Shown piece by piece: positions 42,871 through 54,530 of a stretch of DNA of 64,000 nucleotides. A program made the position numbers and the translations under genes. Under the pieces are notes generated by a model, which did not search any database, had not been told where the DNA came from, and saw only the letters and a list, made by a program, of their open reading frames with translations. This DNA is from Arion vulgaris (taxonomy: Eukaryota > Mollusca > Gastropoda > Stylommatophora > Arionidae): positions 43,457,398 to 43,521,397 of the forward strand of contig CM036756.1 of assembly GCA_020796225.1 (NCBI GenBank). Direction: 5' to 3'. How positions within the stretch are numbered: position 1 is the first letter of the stretch; every line of letters begins with the position of its first letter.

Positions 42871-43194
42871 AAAAGATTTGGATTACAAAAATATTAAACA
42901 ATGGGAGCCAAACAGTCACACATCCACAAGCTAGACACAGTTTCAAAGCGAGTGCAGTTTTTAGCAAATGAATTCCCAGATAAGGAACTAATTGTCTTCT
43001 ACGAAGGCGAGAAACGAGACTCATACACAGCCAAACTACTCCTCCAGCTTGCAGGAAAGTTTGCTTACAGACTACGCCATCAGTATGGATTCAAACGTAA
43101 TGATATCATAGCTAACTCTCTACCTAACTCACCTGAGCGTCTCATTACAGATCTAGGTATTATTCTGGCTGGATGTACGGCCATGAATGTTTCG
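42871..43194 (+). CDS. Gene B exon 1 (start codon at 42901), possible N-myristoylation signal
   Basis: An acceptor-like TTTTAATCAG ends at 42870, so a 30-nt leader ATTACAAAAATATTAAACA... is probably joined to an upstream non-coding exon. The ATG at 42901 starts MGAKQSHIHKLDTVSKRVQF; the exon ends at TCG|GTAATT (43194) after 98 codons, phase 0. It encodes the ANL N-terminus (LIVFYEGEKRDSYTAKLLLQ, RNDIIANSLPNSPE, GIILAGCTAMN). Gly2 with Ser6 fits the N-myristoylation consensus MGxxxS, suggesting membrane attachment; that is inference. No signal peptide or mitochondrial leader is evident. Confidence 0.85.
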
Positions 43195-43949
43195 GTAATT
43201 ACAAATTACTACAAATAACTAAAATGTTTGATTTGCACTTTCACGTAATTCCCACCTTTCACACTTTTGTTTACTATCCTCTGTTTCCTCCACCAGTACT
43301 TCGTATTTTGGTTTTTTTTTAATTTTCAAATTTGAAACTTGAAGTACATCAAAATTTCTTTCATTCAACACGTTTATCATCTACAATCTCATCTATATCA
43401 TTTAGTTTTACTTCTTATATCTTTATGCAATAAATACAGTTGTTAAGAGCCATGTGAACATTTGATAGACTTCTAATATAGCCCTCGACAAACTGTTGTA
43501 GTTAGTTAGTTGTAGTTGTGTTACACATAGAGTCCATCTTCTGGTGATTCAGTGTTTCTGACCATCAAGAGAACTTGTAGGAAGTTTTTATTCTACAGAA
43601 ACGCTAAATTATTTCATTCTGCATTCAATATAACAAAAATAAGACTTTATCACAGATTTTGTTGAATAATTTTTCTTGATAATAAATCATGAAAATTATT
43701 TTATTTTTAATTAATTTTAGATTTTATTACATTCCACTTAGTTGAAATATCTTTCACTTTAATGTGTTCAGATTTCTATCTCCAATGGTTGAAATGCTAA
43801 ATTTTGTTTCATAAGACTTTGCATTTTTTAATGAGTTTGTTATCTGTCACTATCATTTCTTCAATATTGCATCTTATATGTCACCCTTTAGTTCTACATT
43901 GTCATTTTTTTCATATGCGCCTTAAAACCTTGTCTTCCATCACTTTTAT
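43195..43949 (+). other. Intron 1 of gene B, conserved with gene A
   Basis: About 43320-43745 aligns to 95-620 in gene A's intron 1. No gene. Confidence 0.65.
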
Positions 43950-44232
43950 GCAGCCTTAGCCTCTACGTCTGCTCAGCATGCCCATGATGGAAGGCAGGTT
44001 TTGCACGTTGCAGTACTTCAGAGTTGGTTATCTTGTCGTACCACCTGATGTTCATAATTTTGCGGAGATATCGAAGGTGACAGATGTTAAGTCTCCTCTC
44101 GTGTCTTGAGTAGGCTGTCCATGTTTCTGAGCCATATAGTAAAGAGCTAATTACAAAGCTAGATATATTTGAATCTTCGTCTGCTTTGTTAGTTTTATAT
44201 AATAAATATATGCGAACAATAATGAACATGAA
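43950..44232 (-). mobile_element. LINE C-terminal fragment
   Basis: Minus strand: SSLLYGSETWTAYSRHERRL, CHLRYLRKIMNIRWYDKITN, ending in LQRAKPAFHHGH. RT C-terminal region without the core. Confidence 0.82.
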
Positions 44233-44234
44233 GT

Positions 44235-44420
44235 GAGACGAATTCAGGAAAAGTGATGAAAGTAGAAAAATGTTTTGTCAACTACTAATAACAATTGTTA
44301 TTAGAAAAAAAGATGGAGATATGTTGAGTATATTCTGAGAAGAAACTATCAAATAATCATAAAGCTGGCACTGAAGTGGGAGGTAAAAGGTTTAAAAAAG
44401 ACACGAATTCCTAGAAAAAC
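44235..44420 (+). mobile_element. LINE tail fragment F2, decayed
   Basis: Nucleotide match to 44585-44760 with frameshifts (GACGAATTCAGGAAAAGTGA, TATTAGAAAAAAAGATGGAG). Confidence 0.65.
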
Positions 44421-44469
44421 CCAGATTTTCTGTAATGCGTTTGTGCAGTTTTATGTCACCTACTTGTTC

Positions 44470-44935
44470 CTAGAGAATTATAGCAACACTCATACAAGGC
44501 TGATATGCTAGAGTTGGAAAATGACTAAAGATATAGAAAGCAAGTTGAATGCATTTGAAAATAGATGTTTGCGAAAAATAATGAATATAAAATGGAATGA
44601 ATTCAGAAGAAGTGATGAAATCAGAGATATGTCTGGTCAACCACTAGTGACAACTGTTATAAGAAAGAGAAGATGGAGATATGTTGGGCACACCTTGAGA
44701 AGAAATGATCAACTAATACCAAAGCAGGCATTGAAGTGGGATGCAAAGGGTTCAAGAAAGAGAGGTCGACCTAAGGAGATCCTGAAGCGAACTTTGCTGA
44801 GAGAGGCCGGAAATATCGGTCTCAGTTCCATGGAGGACATTGAGCGAGTTGCTCAGGATAGAGCGGTATGGAGAAATTACTTGCAGGCCCTATGTAACGT
44901 ATAACGGTACGAGAGGAATTATTATTATCATGCAA
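44470..44935 (+). mobile_element. LINE tail fragment F2, best-preserved copy
   Basis: A 127-codon open frame (44521-44904) reads [79 protein letters not shown]. This is the C-terminal tail of a LINE reverse transcriptase, not a host gene; five decayed copies in this window show it is repetitive. Confidence 0.88.
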
Positions 44936-45004
44936 AGCTGACAAGATAGTCTCCAAGTCTAGCAACAAATGATGCTGTTATAATATAATATAATAATATC
45001 CATG

Positions 45005-45150
45005 TCGTACCTTATACATTATATAGGACCTGCCGCTAATTTATCCATACCTCTCTATCCTGACAACTCGTTCAGTCTCTTCTGTGGTATTAAGTCCGAT
45101 ATTCTTTGCCTTTCTCAGTAAAGTTCGTTTCAGGGTTTTCCTATGAAGGT
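45005..45150 (-). mobile_element. LINE tail fragment F2
   Basis: Reverse match to the end of the F2 tail (TTTATCCATACCTCTCTATC, AAGTCCGATATTCTTTGCCT, CAGGGTTTTCCTA). Confidence 0.75.
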
Positions 45151-45627
45151 CTTTCTTTGTTAAACCTAATGTAACAAACCTTACGCTACCTCCAAGTTGT
45201 GACTCTGGTAACAGGCCGCATTACTGAAATCTAAGGAGTAGTGATCGAGAGTAAGGTAAACATATCCTCCCCCAAAAAAACATTGAAAACGAATGTGTCG
45301 TTACGAAAGACGTCGTGCCTCTGTTAAATGTAGTGCTATGTAATAAACGTTCGTGTCATCACGAAAAGAAAGAAAAAGTAGCTACTGTGTAATATATATA
45401 TAATATATTGTTATATTTCATATTTTTCATGTCCTATTAGACGATAACTGAAAACATGACATTTTGTATTCATCTCTTTTTTATATCAATACAAGAAGTC
45501 AGAAGCAGTAGCTATTACTTGGTATTACTCTATCGCAATGGATTAGAGAGTGCATCAAGATTTGAGTCCGTCAGTAAAATTAATTCTCAGATTCACCTTG
45601 ATATCTATATACCTTTATAAACTGGAG
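45151..45627 (+). other. Intron 1 of gene B, part conserved with gene A
   Basis: About 45436-45610 aligns to 3079-3240 in gene A (ATAACTGAAAACAT, CATCTCTTTTTT, AATTCTCAGATT). No gene. Confidence 0.55.
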
Positions 45628-45866
45628 CTCTCTGTGGCTAAACCATTTCTTTGCGAGTCGAATTTCGTTGGTTCAAATCCGTACCGCGCAATTCTGTTCA
45701 CGAGTGCATTTTTTTCCAGAGACCCTAGGATTGTTGCCGGAGCTACGGAGCTCAACTTTGTGCAATACTCTCGACAAGGGGCGTTCTATTTCTGCGTAGA
45801 GGGACCGAACCATATGGGGTAATACCTAGTGCAATGAAGTCAGTAACTCGGCTTTAACATCTCTAT
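45628..45866 (+). mobile_element. SINE S5, copy b, seeding the 44-bp satellite
   Basis: Head GTGGCTAAACCATTTCTTTG, box B-like GGTTCAAATCC, body GAGTGCATTTTTTTCCAGAG, GGATTGTTGCCGGAGCTACG and CTCGACAAGGGGCGTT, and 3' end GAAGTCAGTAACTCGGCTTT. That last block is the start of the tandem unit. Confidence 0.85.
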
Positions 45867-48800
45867 ACAATCTATGCATAATCTCAGTTACTCGGCTTTA
45901 AAATCTCTATACAATCTATGCATAATCTCAGTAACTCGGCTTTAAAATCTCTATACAATCTATGCCTAATCTCAGTTACTCGGCTTTAACATCTCTATAC
46001 AATCTATGCATAATCTCAGTTACTCGGCTTTAAAATCTCTATACAATCTATGCATAATCTCAGTTACTCGGCTTTAAAATCTCTATACAATCTATGCATA
46101 ATCTCAGTCACTCGGCTTTAAAATCTCTATACAATCTATGCATAATCTCAGTCACTCGGCTTTAAAATCTCTATACAATCTATGCCTAATCTCAGTTACT
46201 CGGTTTTAACATCTCTATACAATCTATGCATAATCTCAGTTACTCGGCTTTAAAATCTCTATACAATCTATGCCTAATCTCAGTTACTCGGCTTCAACAT
46301 CTCTATACAATCTATGCATAATCTCAGTTACTCGGCTTTAAAATCTCTATACAATCTATGCCTAATCTCAGTTACTCGGCTTTAAAATCTCTATACAATC
46401 TATGCATAATCTCAGTTACTCGGCTTTAAAATCTCTATACAATCTATGCCTAATCTCAGTAACTCGGCTTTAACATCTCTATACAATCTATGCCTAATCT
46501 CAGTTACTCGGCTTTAAAATCTCTATACAATCTATGTATAATCTCAGTAACTCGGCTTTAAAATCTCTATACAATCTATGCATAATCTCAGTCACTCGGC
46601 TTTAACATCTCTATACAATCTATGCATAATCTCAGTTACTCGGCTTTAACATCTCTATACAATCTATGTATAATCTCAGTCACTCGGCTTTAACATCTCT
46701 ATACAATCTATGCATAATCTCAGTCACTCGGCTTTAACATCTCTATACAATCTATGTATAATCTCAGTCACTCGGCTTTAACATCTCTATACAATCTATG
46801 CATAATCTCAGTTACTCGGCTTTAAAATCTCTATACAATCTATGCCTAATCTCAGTTAATCGGCTTTAACATCTCTATACAATCTATGCATAATCTCAGT
46901 TACTCGGCTTTAAAATCTCTATACAATCTATGCATAATCTCAGTCACTCGGCTTTAAAATCTCTATACAATCTATGCATAATCTCAGTCACTCGGCTTTA
47001 AAATCTCTATACAATCTATGCCTAATCTCAGTTACTCGGCTTTAACATCTCTATACAATCTATGCATAATCTCAGTTACTCGGCTTTAAAATCTCTATAC
47101 AATCTATGCCTAATCTCAGTTACTCGGCTTTAACATCTCTATACAATCTATGCATAATCTCAGTTACTCGGCTTTAAAATCTCTATACAATCTATGCCTA
47201 ATCTCAGTTACTCGGCTTTAAAATCTCTATACATTCTATGCATAATCTCAGTTACTCGGCTTTAAAATCTCTATACAATCTATGCCTAATCTCAGTTACT
47301 CGGCTTTAACATCTCTATACAATCTATGCATAATCTCAGTCACTCGGCTTTAACATCTCTATACAATCTATGCCTAATCTCAGTTACTCGGCTTTAACAT
47401 CTCTATACAATCTATGCATAATCTCAGTCACTCGGCTTTAACATCTCTATACAATCTATGCCTAATCTCAGTTACTCGGCTTTAAAATCTCTATACAATC
47501 TATGCCTAATCTCAGTAACTCGGCTTTAACATCTCTATACAATCTATGCCTAATCTCAGTTACTCGGCTTTAAAATCTCTATACAATCTATGTATAATCT
47601 CAGTAACTCGGCTTTAAAATCTCTATACAATCTATGTATAATCTCAGTCACTCGGCTTTAACATCTCTATACAATCTATGCATAATCTCAGTCACTCGGC
47701 TTTAAAATCTCTATACAATCTATGTATAATCTCAGTCACTCGGCTTTAACATCTCTATACAATCTATGCATAATCTCAGTCACTCGGCTTTAACATCTCT
47801 ATACAATCTATGCATAATCTCAGTCACTCGGCTTTAACATCTCTATACAATCTATGCATAATCTCAGTTACTCGGCTTTAACATCTCTATACAATCTATG
47901 TATAATCTCAGTCACTCGGCTTTAACATCTCTATACAATCTATGCATAATCTCAGTCACTCGGCTTTAACATCTCTATACAATCTATGTATAATCTCAGT
48001 CACTCGGCTTTAACATCTCTATACAATCTATGCATAATCTCAGTTACTCGGCTTTAAAATCTCTATACAATCTATGCCTAATCTCAGTTACTCGGCTTTA
48101 ACATCTCTATACAATCTATGCATAATCTCAGTTACTCGGCTTTAAAATCTCTATACAATCTATGCATAATCTCAGTCACTCGGCTTTAAAATCTCTATAC
48201 AATCTATGCATAATCTCAGTCACTCGGCTTTAAAATCTCTATACAATCTATGCCTAATCTCAGTTACTCGGCTTTAACATCTCTATACAATCTATGCATA
48301 ATCTCAGTTACTCGGCTTTAAAATCTCTATACAATCTATGCCTAATCTCAGTTACTTGGCTTTAACATCTCTATACAATCTATGCATAATCTCAGTTACT
48401 CGGCTTTAAAATCTCTATACAATCTATGCCTAATCTCAGTTACTCGGCTTTAAAATCTCTATACAATCTATGCATAATCTCAGTTTCTCGGCTTTAAAAT
48501 CTCTATACAATCTATGCCTAATCTCAGTTACTCGGCTTTAACATCTCTATACAATCTATGCATAATCTCAGTCACTCGGCTTTAACATCTCTATACAATC
48601 TATGCCTAATCTCAGTTACTCGGCTTTAACATCTCTATACAATCTATGCATAATCTCAGTCACTCGGCTTTAACATCTCTATACAATCTATGCCTAATCT
48701 CAGTTACTCTGCTTTAACATCTCTATACAATCTATGTATAATCTCAGTCACTCGGCTTTAACATCTCTATACAATCTATGCATAATCTCAGTCACTCGGC

Positions 48801-51493
48801 TTTAACATCTCTATACAATCTATGCATAATCTCAGTCACTCGGCTTTAAAATCTCTATACAATCTATGCATAATCTCAGTTACTCGGCTTTAAAATCTCT
48901 ATACAATCTATGCCTAATCTCAGTTACTCGGCTTTAAAATCTCTATACAATCTATGTATAATCTCAGTAACTCGGCTTTAAAATCTCTATACAATCTATG
49001 CCTAATCTCAGTAACTCGGCTTTAAAATCTCTATACAATCTATGCATAATCTCAGTTACTCGGCTTTAAAATCTCTATACAATCTATGCATAATCTCAGT
49101 TACTCGGCTTTAACATCTCTATACAATCTATGCATAATCTCAGTTACTCGGCTTTAACATCTCTATACAATCTATGCATAATCTCAGTTACTCATTTAAA
49201 ATCTCTATACAATCTATGCATAATCTCAGTCACTCGGCTTTAAAATCTCTATACAATCTATGCCTAATCTCAGTTACTCGGCTTTAAAATCTCTATACAA
49301 TCTATGCCTAATCTCAGTTACTCGGCTTTAAAATCTCTATACAATCTATGCATAATCTCAGTAACTCGGCTTTAAAATCTCTATACAATCTATGCCTAAT
49401 CTCAGTTACTCGGCTTTAAAATCTCTATACAATCTATGCATAATCTCAGTAACTCGGCTTTAAAATCTCTATACAATCTATGCATAATCTCAGTAACTCG
49501 GCTTTAAAATCTCTATACAATCTATGCATAATCTCAGTAACTCGGCTTTAACATCTCTATACAATCTATGCATAATCTCAGTTACTCGGCTTTAACATCT
49601 CTATACAATCTATGCATAATCTCAGTTACTCGGCTTTAAAATCTCTATACAATCTATGCATAATCTCAGTCACTCGGCTTTAAAATCTCTATACAATCTA
49701 TGCCTAATCTCAGTTACTCGGCTTTAAAATCTCTATACAATCTATGCCTAATCTCAGTTACTCGGCTTTAAAATCTCTATACAATCTATGCATAATCTCA
49801 GTAACTCGGCTTTAAAATCTCTATACAATCTATGCATAATCTCAGTCACTCGGCTTTAAAATCTCTATACAATCTATGCATAATCTCAGTAACTCGGCTT
49901 TAAAATCTCTATACAATCTATGCATAATCTCAGTAACTCGGCTTTAAAATCTCTATACAATCTATGCCTAATCTCAGTTACTCGGCTTTAAAATCTCTAT
50001 ACAATCTATGCATAATCTCAGTAACTCGGCTTTAAAATCTCTATACAATCTATGCATAATCTCAGTTACTCGGCTTTAAAATCTCTATACAATCTATGCA
50101 TAATCTCAGTCACTCGGCTTTAAAATCTCTATACAATCTATGCATAATCTCAGTCACTCGGCTTTAAAATCTCTATACAATCTATGCATAATCTCAGTTA
50201 CTCGGCTTTAAAATCTCTATACAATCTATGCATAATCTCAGTTACTCGGCTTTAAAATCTCTATACAATCTATGCATAATCTCAGTCACTCGGCTTTAAA
50301 ATCTCTATACAATCTATGCCTAATCTCAGTTACTCGGCTTTAAAATCTCTATACAATCTATGCCTAATCTCAGTTACTCGGCTTTAAAATCTCTATACAA
50401 TCTATGCATAATCTCAGTAACTCGGCTTTAAAATCTCTATACAATCTATGCCTAATCTCAGTTACTCGGCTTTAAAATCTCTATACAATCTATGCATAAT
50501 CTCAGTAACTCGGCTTTAAAATCTCTATACAATCTATGCATAATCTCAGTAACTCGGCTTTAAAATCTCTATACAATCTATGCATAATCTCAGTAACTCG
50601 GCTTTAACATCTCTATACAATCTATGCATAATCTCAGTTACTCGGCTTTAACATCTCTATACAATCTATGCATAATCTCAGTTACTCGGCTTTAAAATCT
50701 CTATACAATCTATGCATAATCTCAGTCACTCGGCTTTAAAATCTCTATACAATCTATGCCTAATCTCAGTTACTCGGCTTTAAAATCTCTATACAATCTA
50801 TGCCTAATCTCAGTTACTCGGCTTTAAAATCTCTATACAATCTATGCATAATCTCAGTAACTCGGCTTTAAAATCTCTATACAATCTATGCATAATCTCA
50901 GTAACTCGGCTTTAAAATCTCTATACAATCTATGCATAATCTCAGTAACTCGGCTTTAAAATCTCTATACAATCTATGCCTAATCTCAGTTACTCGGCTT
51001 TAAAATCTCTATACAATCTATGCATAATCTCAGTAACTCGGCTTTAAAATCTCTATACAATCTATGCATAATCTCAGTTACTCGGCTTTAAAATCTCTAT
51101 ACAATCTATGCATAATCTCAGTCACTCGGCTTTAAAATCTCTATACAATCTATGCATAATCTCAGTCACTCGGCTTTAAAATCTCTATACAATCTATGCA
51201 TAATCTCAGTTACTCGGCTTTAAAATCTCTATACAATCTATGCATAATCTCAGTTACTCGGCTTTAAAATCTCTATACAATCTATGCATAATCTCAGTAA
51301 CTCGGCTTTAAAATCTCTATACAATCTATGCATAATCTCAGTCACTCGGCTTTAAAATCTCTATACAATCTATGCATAATCTCAGTCACTCGGCTTTAAA
51401 ATCTCTATACAATCTATGCCTAATCTCAGTCACTCGGCTTTAAAATCTCTATACAATCTATGCCTAATCTCAGTCACTCGGCTTTAAAATCTC
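45841..51493 (+). repeat. Satellite array, 44-bp unit, about 128 copies
   Basis: Unit ACTCGGCTTTAAAATCTCTA, TACAATCTATGCATAATCTC, AGTT. Three main variable sites: A/C in TTAAAATC/TTAACATC, GCATA/GCCTA/GTATA, and GTTACT/GTCACT/GTAACT. The variants occur in ordered strings repeated about 10 and 24 units later, for example between 49111, 49549 and 50605. It lies in the intron before exon 2 of gene B; the equivalent site in gene A lacks it. Confidence 0.97.
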
Positions 51494-51780
51494 CTTTAAA
51501 TGTAAATACCACCCAGTTTGACAGACCGGAGACAATAAGGTGATGTTCCGTCATAGTTCCCTTTCCTGTAAGATGTTTGGACATTAAAGTGTGTACCTGA
51601 CAAGAAAATGCTATGCTCATGCGAATAGCAACAAAAGAAAAATAACAAAAACAAGGATTCACCTTCTTTTTCATGGGCGACAGACACATTTATTGTCTAT
51701 TAAAACAAGGATTATGAAATCATCATTTTATTAATATATTAAATATGCTTGGCAATAAATACTTTTGTTGTATATTTCAG

Positions 51781-51989
51781 ATTCTTTTAGCTGACGGTTC
51801 CGATTTCTTCCGATCAGCTAAAAATAGCAGATGTGAAGGTGTTGTATTGCGCCCTGAAGAAGGTGCAGCAGCGTGGCGACTAGTCAAACAATACGTCACT
51901 AAGGAACGGGGTGACGGCGCTGCTGACTTGTCATATGGTGAGGTTCCTGATCTTCATTTAGCAATCTATGCGACCAGGAACACAACTGG
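51781..51989 (+). CDS. Gene B exon 2 (ANL acyl-CoA synthetase-like)
   Basis: Acceptor GTATATTTCAG precedes 51781 and donor ACTGG|GTATGT follows 51989. It is 209 nt, phase 0 in and two bases out. It encodes ILLADGSDFFRSAKNSR, VLRPEEGAAAWRLVKQYVTK and VPDLHLAIYATRN, residues 99-167. About 73% identical to gene A exon 2. Confidence 0.9.
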
Positions 51990-52027
51990 GTATGTAGAGC
52001 AGCCTATCATGTATATATATATATTCA

Positions 52028-52540
52028 TCTCGTATTGTTATACGTTATATCAATCAATCAATCAATCAATCAAGTGCCATGTTTGCCGTCGTAGGAGATC
52101 ATGTCTCTCCACAACTCTCTCTGCTTGATGCTGCATGCAATCAGTTCTGAATTCGATCCTTTGTCGAACCATGATGTCAGGCCATCCTACATCTTCCCCC
52201 TCTGTCTTCCACGATCTCTCCTTTCTTGAATTTTACCTGTAGTCACCAAATGTTCTAAGCCTTCTCTTCACATTACATGCCTGAAGAACTTTGATTGTCT
52301 GATTCTTATTCTATTGATAAAGTTTCTTTGTGTGCAGGCCTGAATTGAAAGCTCCTCATTTGTTTTCTTCGGTACATAGGGCGTACAAGAAATGTCTTCA
52401 TACCGCTCTGTCCTGGGCAACTCGCTCAATCACTTCCACGGAATTGAGTCCGATATTTCCTGCCTCTTTCAGCAGAATTCGTTTCAGGGTTTTCCTAGGA
52501 CGTCCTCTTTTCTTGATCCCTTCTAACATGTATAACAAAT
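52028..52540 (-). mobile_element. LINE tail fragment F2 with a nested LINE tail
   Basis: 52028-52048 (CTCGTATTGTTATACGTTAT) and 52390-52540 are the two parts of an F2 tail on the minus strand. Between them 52049-52335 is another LINE 3' end on the same strand (INRIRIRQSKFFRHV then decayed), whose tail is the TCAA run at 52048-52072. Confidence 0.6.
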
Positions 52541-52792
52541 CGAAACGTGCTCGGTAACGATAAACTATATAGGGAAGATAGAGCTGTGGGGAGTCATGAT
52601 AGTCAATACTGGTAGACATGGCAATTATTGATTGATTCAGCACCGAAATTACGAATTTGACATTTACATTTGTCATATATACGTTTTCAGCAGAAATTGT
52701 TGTTTCAGTTCTGTTTACGGCCAAAACCAAGTTTACGTTTTCGGAAAACTGTTAAGTACTCAGTCTCGCAATATGGTTTGTACACTTATTTT

Positions 52793-53077
52793 CGTGGATA
52801 TTTTTGTTTTAAGGGAAGTAATCCATTTATACCTCGAGGTATATGAAGTAATACGGTGTTTAGCCCGTATTTTTCATTGACAGACTGCACATGATTGGTG
52901 TTGTGGTCAACATCACGCCAGCCGTTCACTTCCCAGGATTTCTGATACCAAATTGAGGCTGGTTGACCTGAGAGCCGTAAAGTCGGAAAAATATTACACA
53001 CCCAATATGGAATTGAACTCGAACCTCTAGCCTAATCAGCGAGCTGACTAATAACTACACTACTGCGGCTCTCCTGA
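52793..53077 (-). mobile_element. SINE S4, copy b
   Basis: Reverse strand: a tRNA-like head (AGAGCCGCAGTAGTGTAGTT, box B-like GGTTCGAGTTCAATTCC), then GGCTCTCAGGTCAACCAGCC, GTGATGTTGACCACAACACC, GTCAATGAAAAATACGG and AACACCGTATTAC. It shares its body with 1333-1566. Confidence 0.8.
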
Positions 53078-53648
53078 CAAATGATACTATTGTCAAACTG
53101 AATGAAATTGTAATTAATGTGAAACAAATGTTCTAGATTTCAACAAAATTAAAAAAGAATTAAATGTTTAAAACACATTTAATACTGTTATTGGTTATTG
53201 GTCACTTAACCGACGTCATTGCACTCCGGGCAGATCCAAAAGTGCTCAGTCTCCTCAACAGATGTCAACGGGTACACAAACTGAAAGCTTCTGTTGCTCG
53301 CTGGACACTCTTCTCACTTTCCCCATCCAGTTCTAGTTGTGCAACGGGCAACTTCAAACTCTGTAAATCTCTTAATCCTAAGGTGCATTTGAATTCCGTA
53401 CAAATTTTAGTTTTATTTCGAAACTTAATGCACATTTTCCCTGTATTTATCGGTCCAAACAGAACATTTTCGGTTGCTGGTTTGTTTCGATCAAATATAA
53501 AAACATATTTTCCACCACGGACTAATCTCAAACCCAAGCATTTTGTTATTGGGTTAATTCTATCTATGACACAAGTATTCTTATCACTCAATGGTTTTGT
53601 GTTTACGCTGTTTCCAGTAAGTATCACAATAATACATATCATTCATAT

Positions 53649-53707
<59 letters not shown>

Positions 53708-53984
53708 GAGTATATATCCTCACATTGTCTATGCAATTATTAGCTATGACAAAAACTTGAAAAATGTGTAAAAAATAAAGAAAGCGCTCTATGTGAAAAC
53801 ACAGTATAGTTGCTGGTGGAATGATTAGCTTACATTTTTGTGTGCCACTATAGTGGATAATAGTATGGAAAGAGTTAAGAAATATGACATCATATACATC
53901 TGATGAACCCATATTGCTCATTTGTCTTCATCTTATTCTTCCTTTCTTTACTGTAAACCTGTTTTACCTCACAGTGTAAGAATA
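53078..53984. other. Intron 2 of gene B; overlapping open frames on both strands, (AT)n at 53650-53703
   Basis: A 198-codon frame (53164-53760, +) starts with a hydrophobic MFKTHLILLLVIGHL but ends in microsatellite-encoded IYIYIY. An antisense 125-codon frame (53265-53642) includes FGPINTGKMCIKFRNKTKIC. Neither matches a family I know; they overlap, so at most one could be old coding sequence. Most likely a decayed element. Confidence 0.35.
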
Positions 53985-54530
53985 TGATGAGATTTATAGA
54001 GCGGACTTTTGTTTACGCTTCATGCATGATGTCTATCATTGCCTCTGTTGTTTATGTGCTCCAACTTTTGCGTGATTGGTCCAACTTTTGCGTGAACCTT
54101 TTGCTTTGTATCCACTATATTGGAAAAGCATTGCTCTTTGAGGGGTATTGTCTGTTGGTAAACTGCTTATGTGGCTGAACCATTTAATTTGTTGCTTCTT
54201 GATGAAATTCCGTACTGATGTTTTTTCTGTTGTATTCATTTCTAAACCATTCTTTTCTTGATACTCGCTGTACTCTGTGTAGACACTTCATCTCTGTCAT
54301 GACTAATTTTCTTATGTCACTTGATTTCAAGGTCCAAGTTTGGAACTGATAACATATTGTTGGAAGAAAGCTTGTGTTGTACAAATCTCTTTTAGTGTTC
54401 TTGTTGACAGCTTGCATTTCAAAATTAATGTCATTTGCTTTGTGGTCCCTTATCAAGTAGCATATTGCGTATGTGGTGATGGTTTCTGTTGCAGTCAGAA
54501 GCTTGTTATATAATAACATATTACACATGC
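53985..54530 (-). mobile_element. LINE C-terminal fragment, family F4
   Basis: Minus strand: SFLPTICYQFQTWTLKSSDI, MTEMKCLHRVQRVSRKEWFR, then a frameshift to EATNKMVQPHKQFTNRQYPS. RT C-terminal tail, broken by frameshifts. Confidence 0.75.

Noticed and set aside
44521..44904. 127-codon open frame as a host gene
   Set aside because: It is the C-terminal tail of a LINE reverse transcriptase, present in at least five other decayed copies in this window.
45841..51493. CRISPR-like regular repeats
   Set aside because: Units are contiguous with no unique spacers, lie in an intron of an animal gene and arise from a SINE end. This is satellite DNA.
53650..53703. Poly-IleTyr transmembrane segment
   Set aside because: It is the translation of an (AT)n microsatellite.
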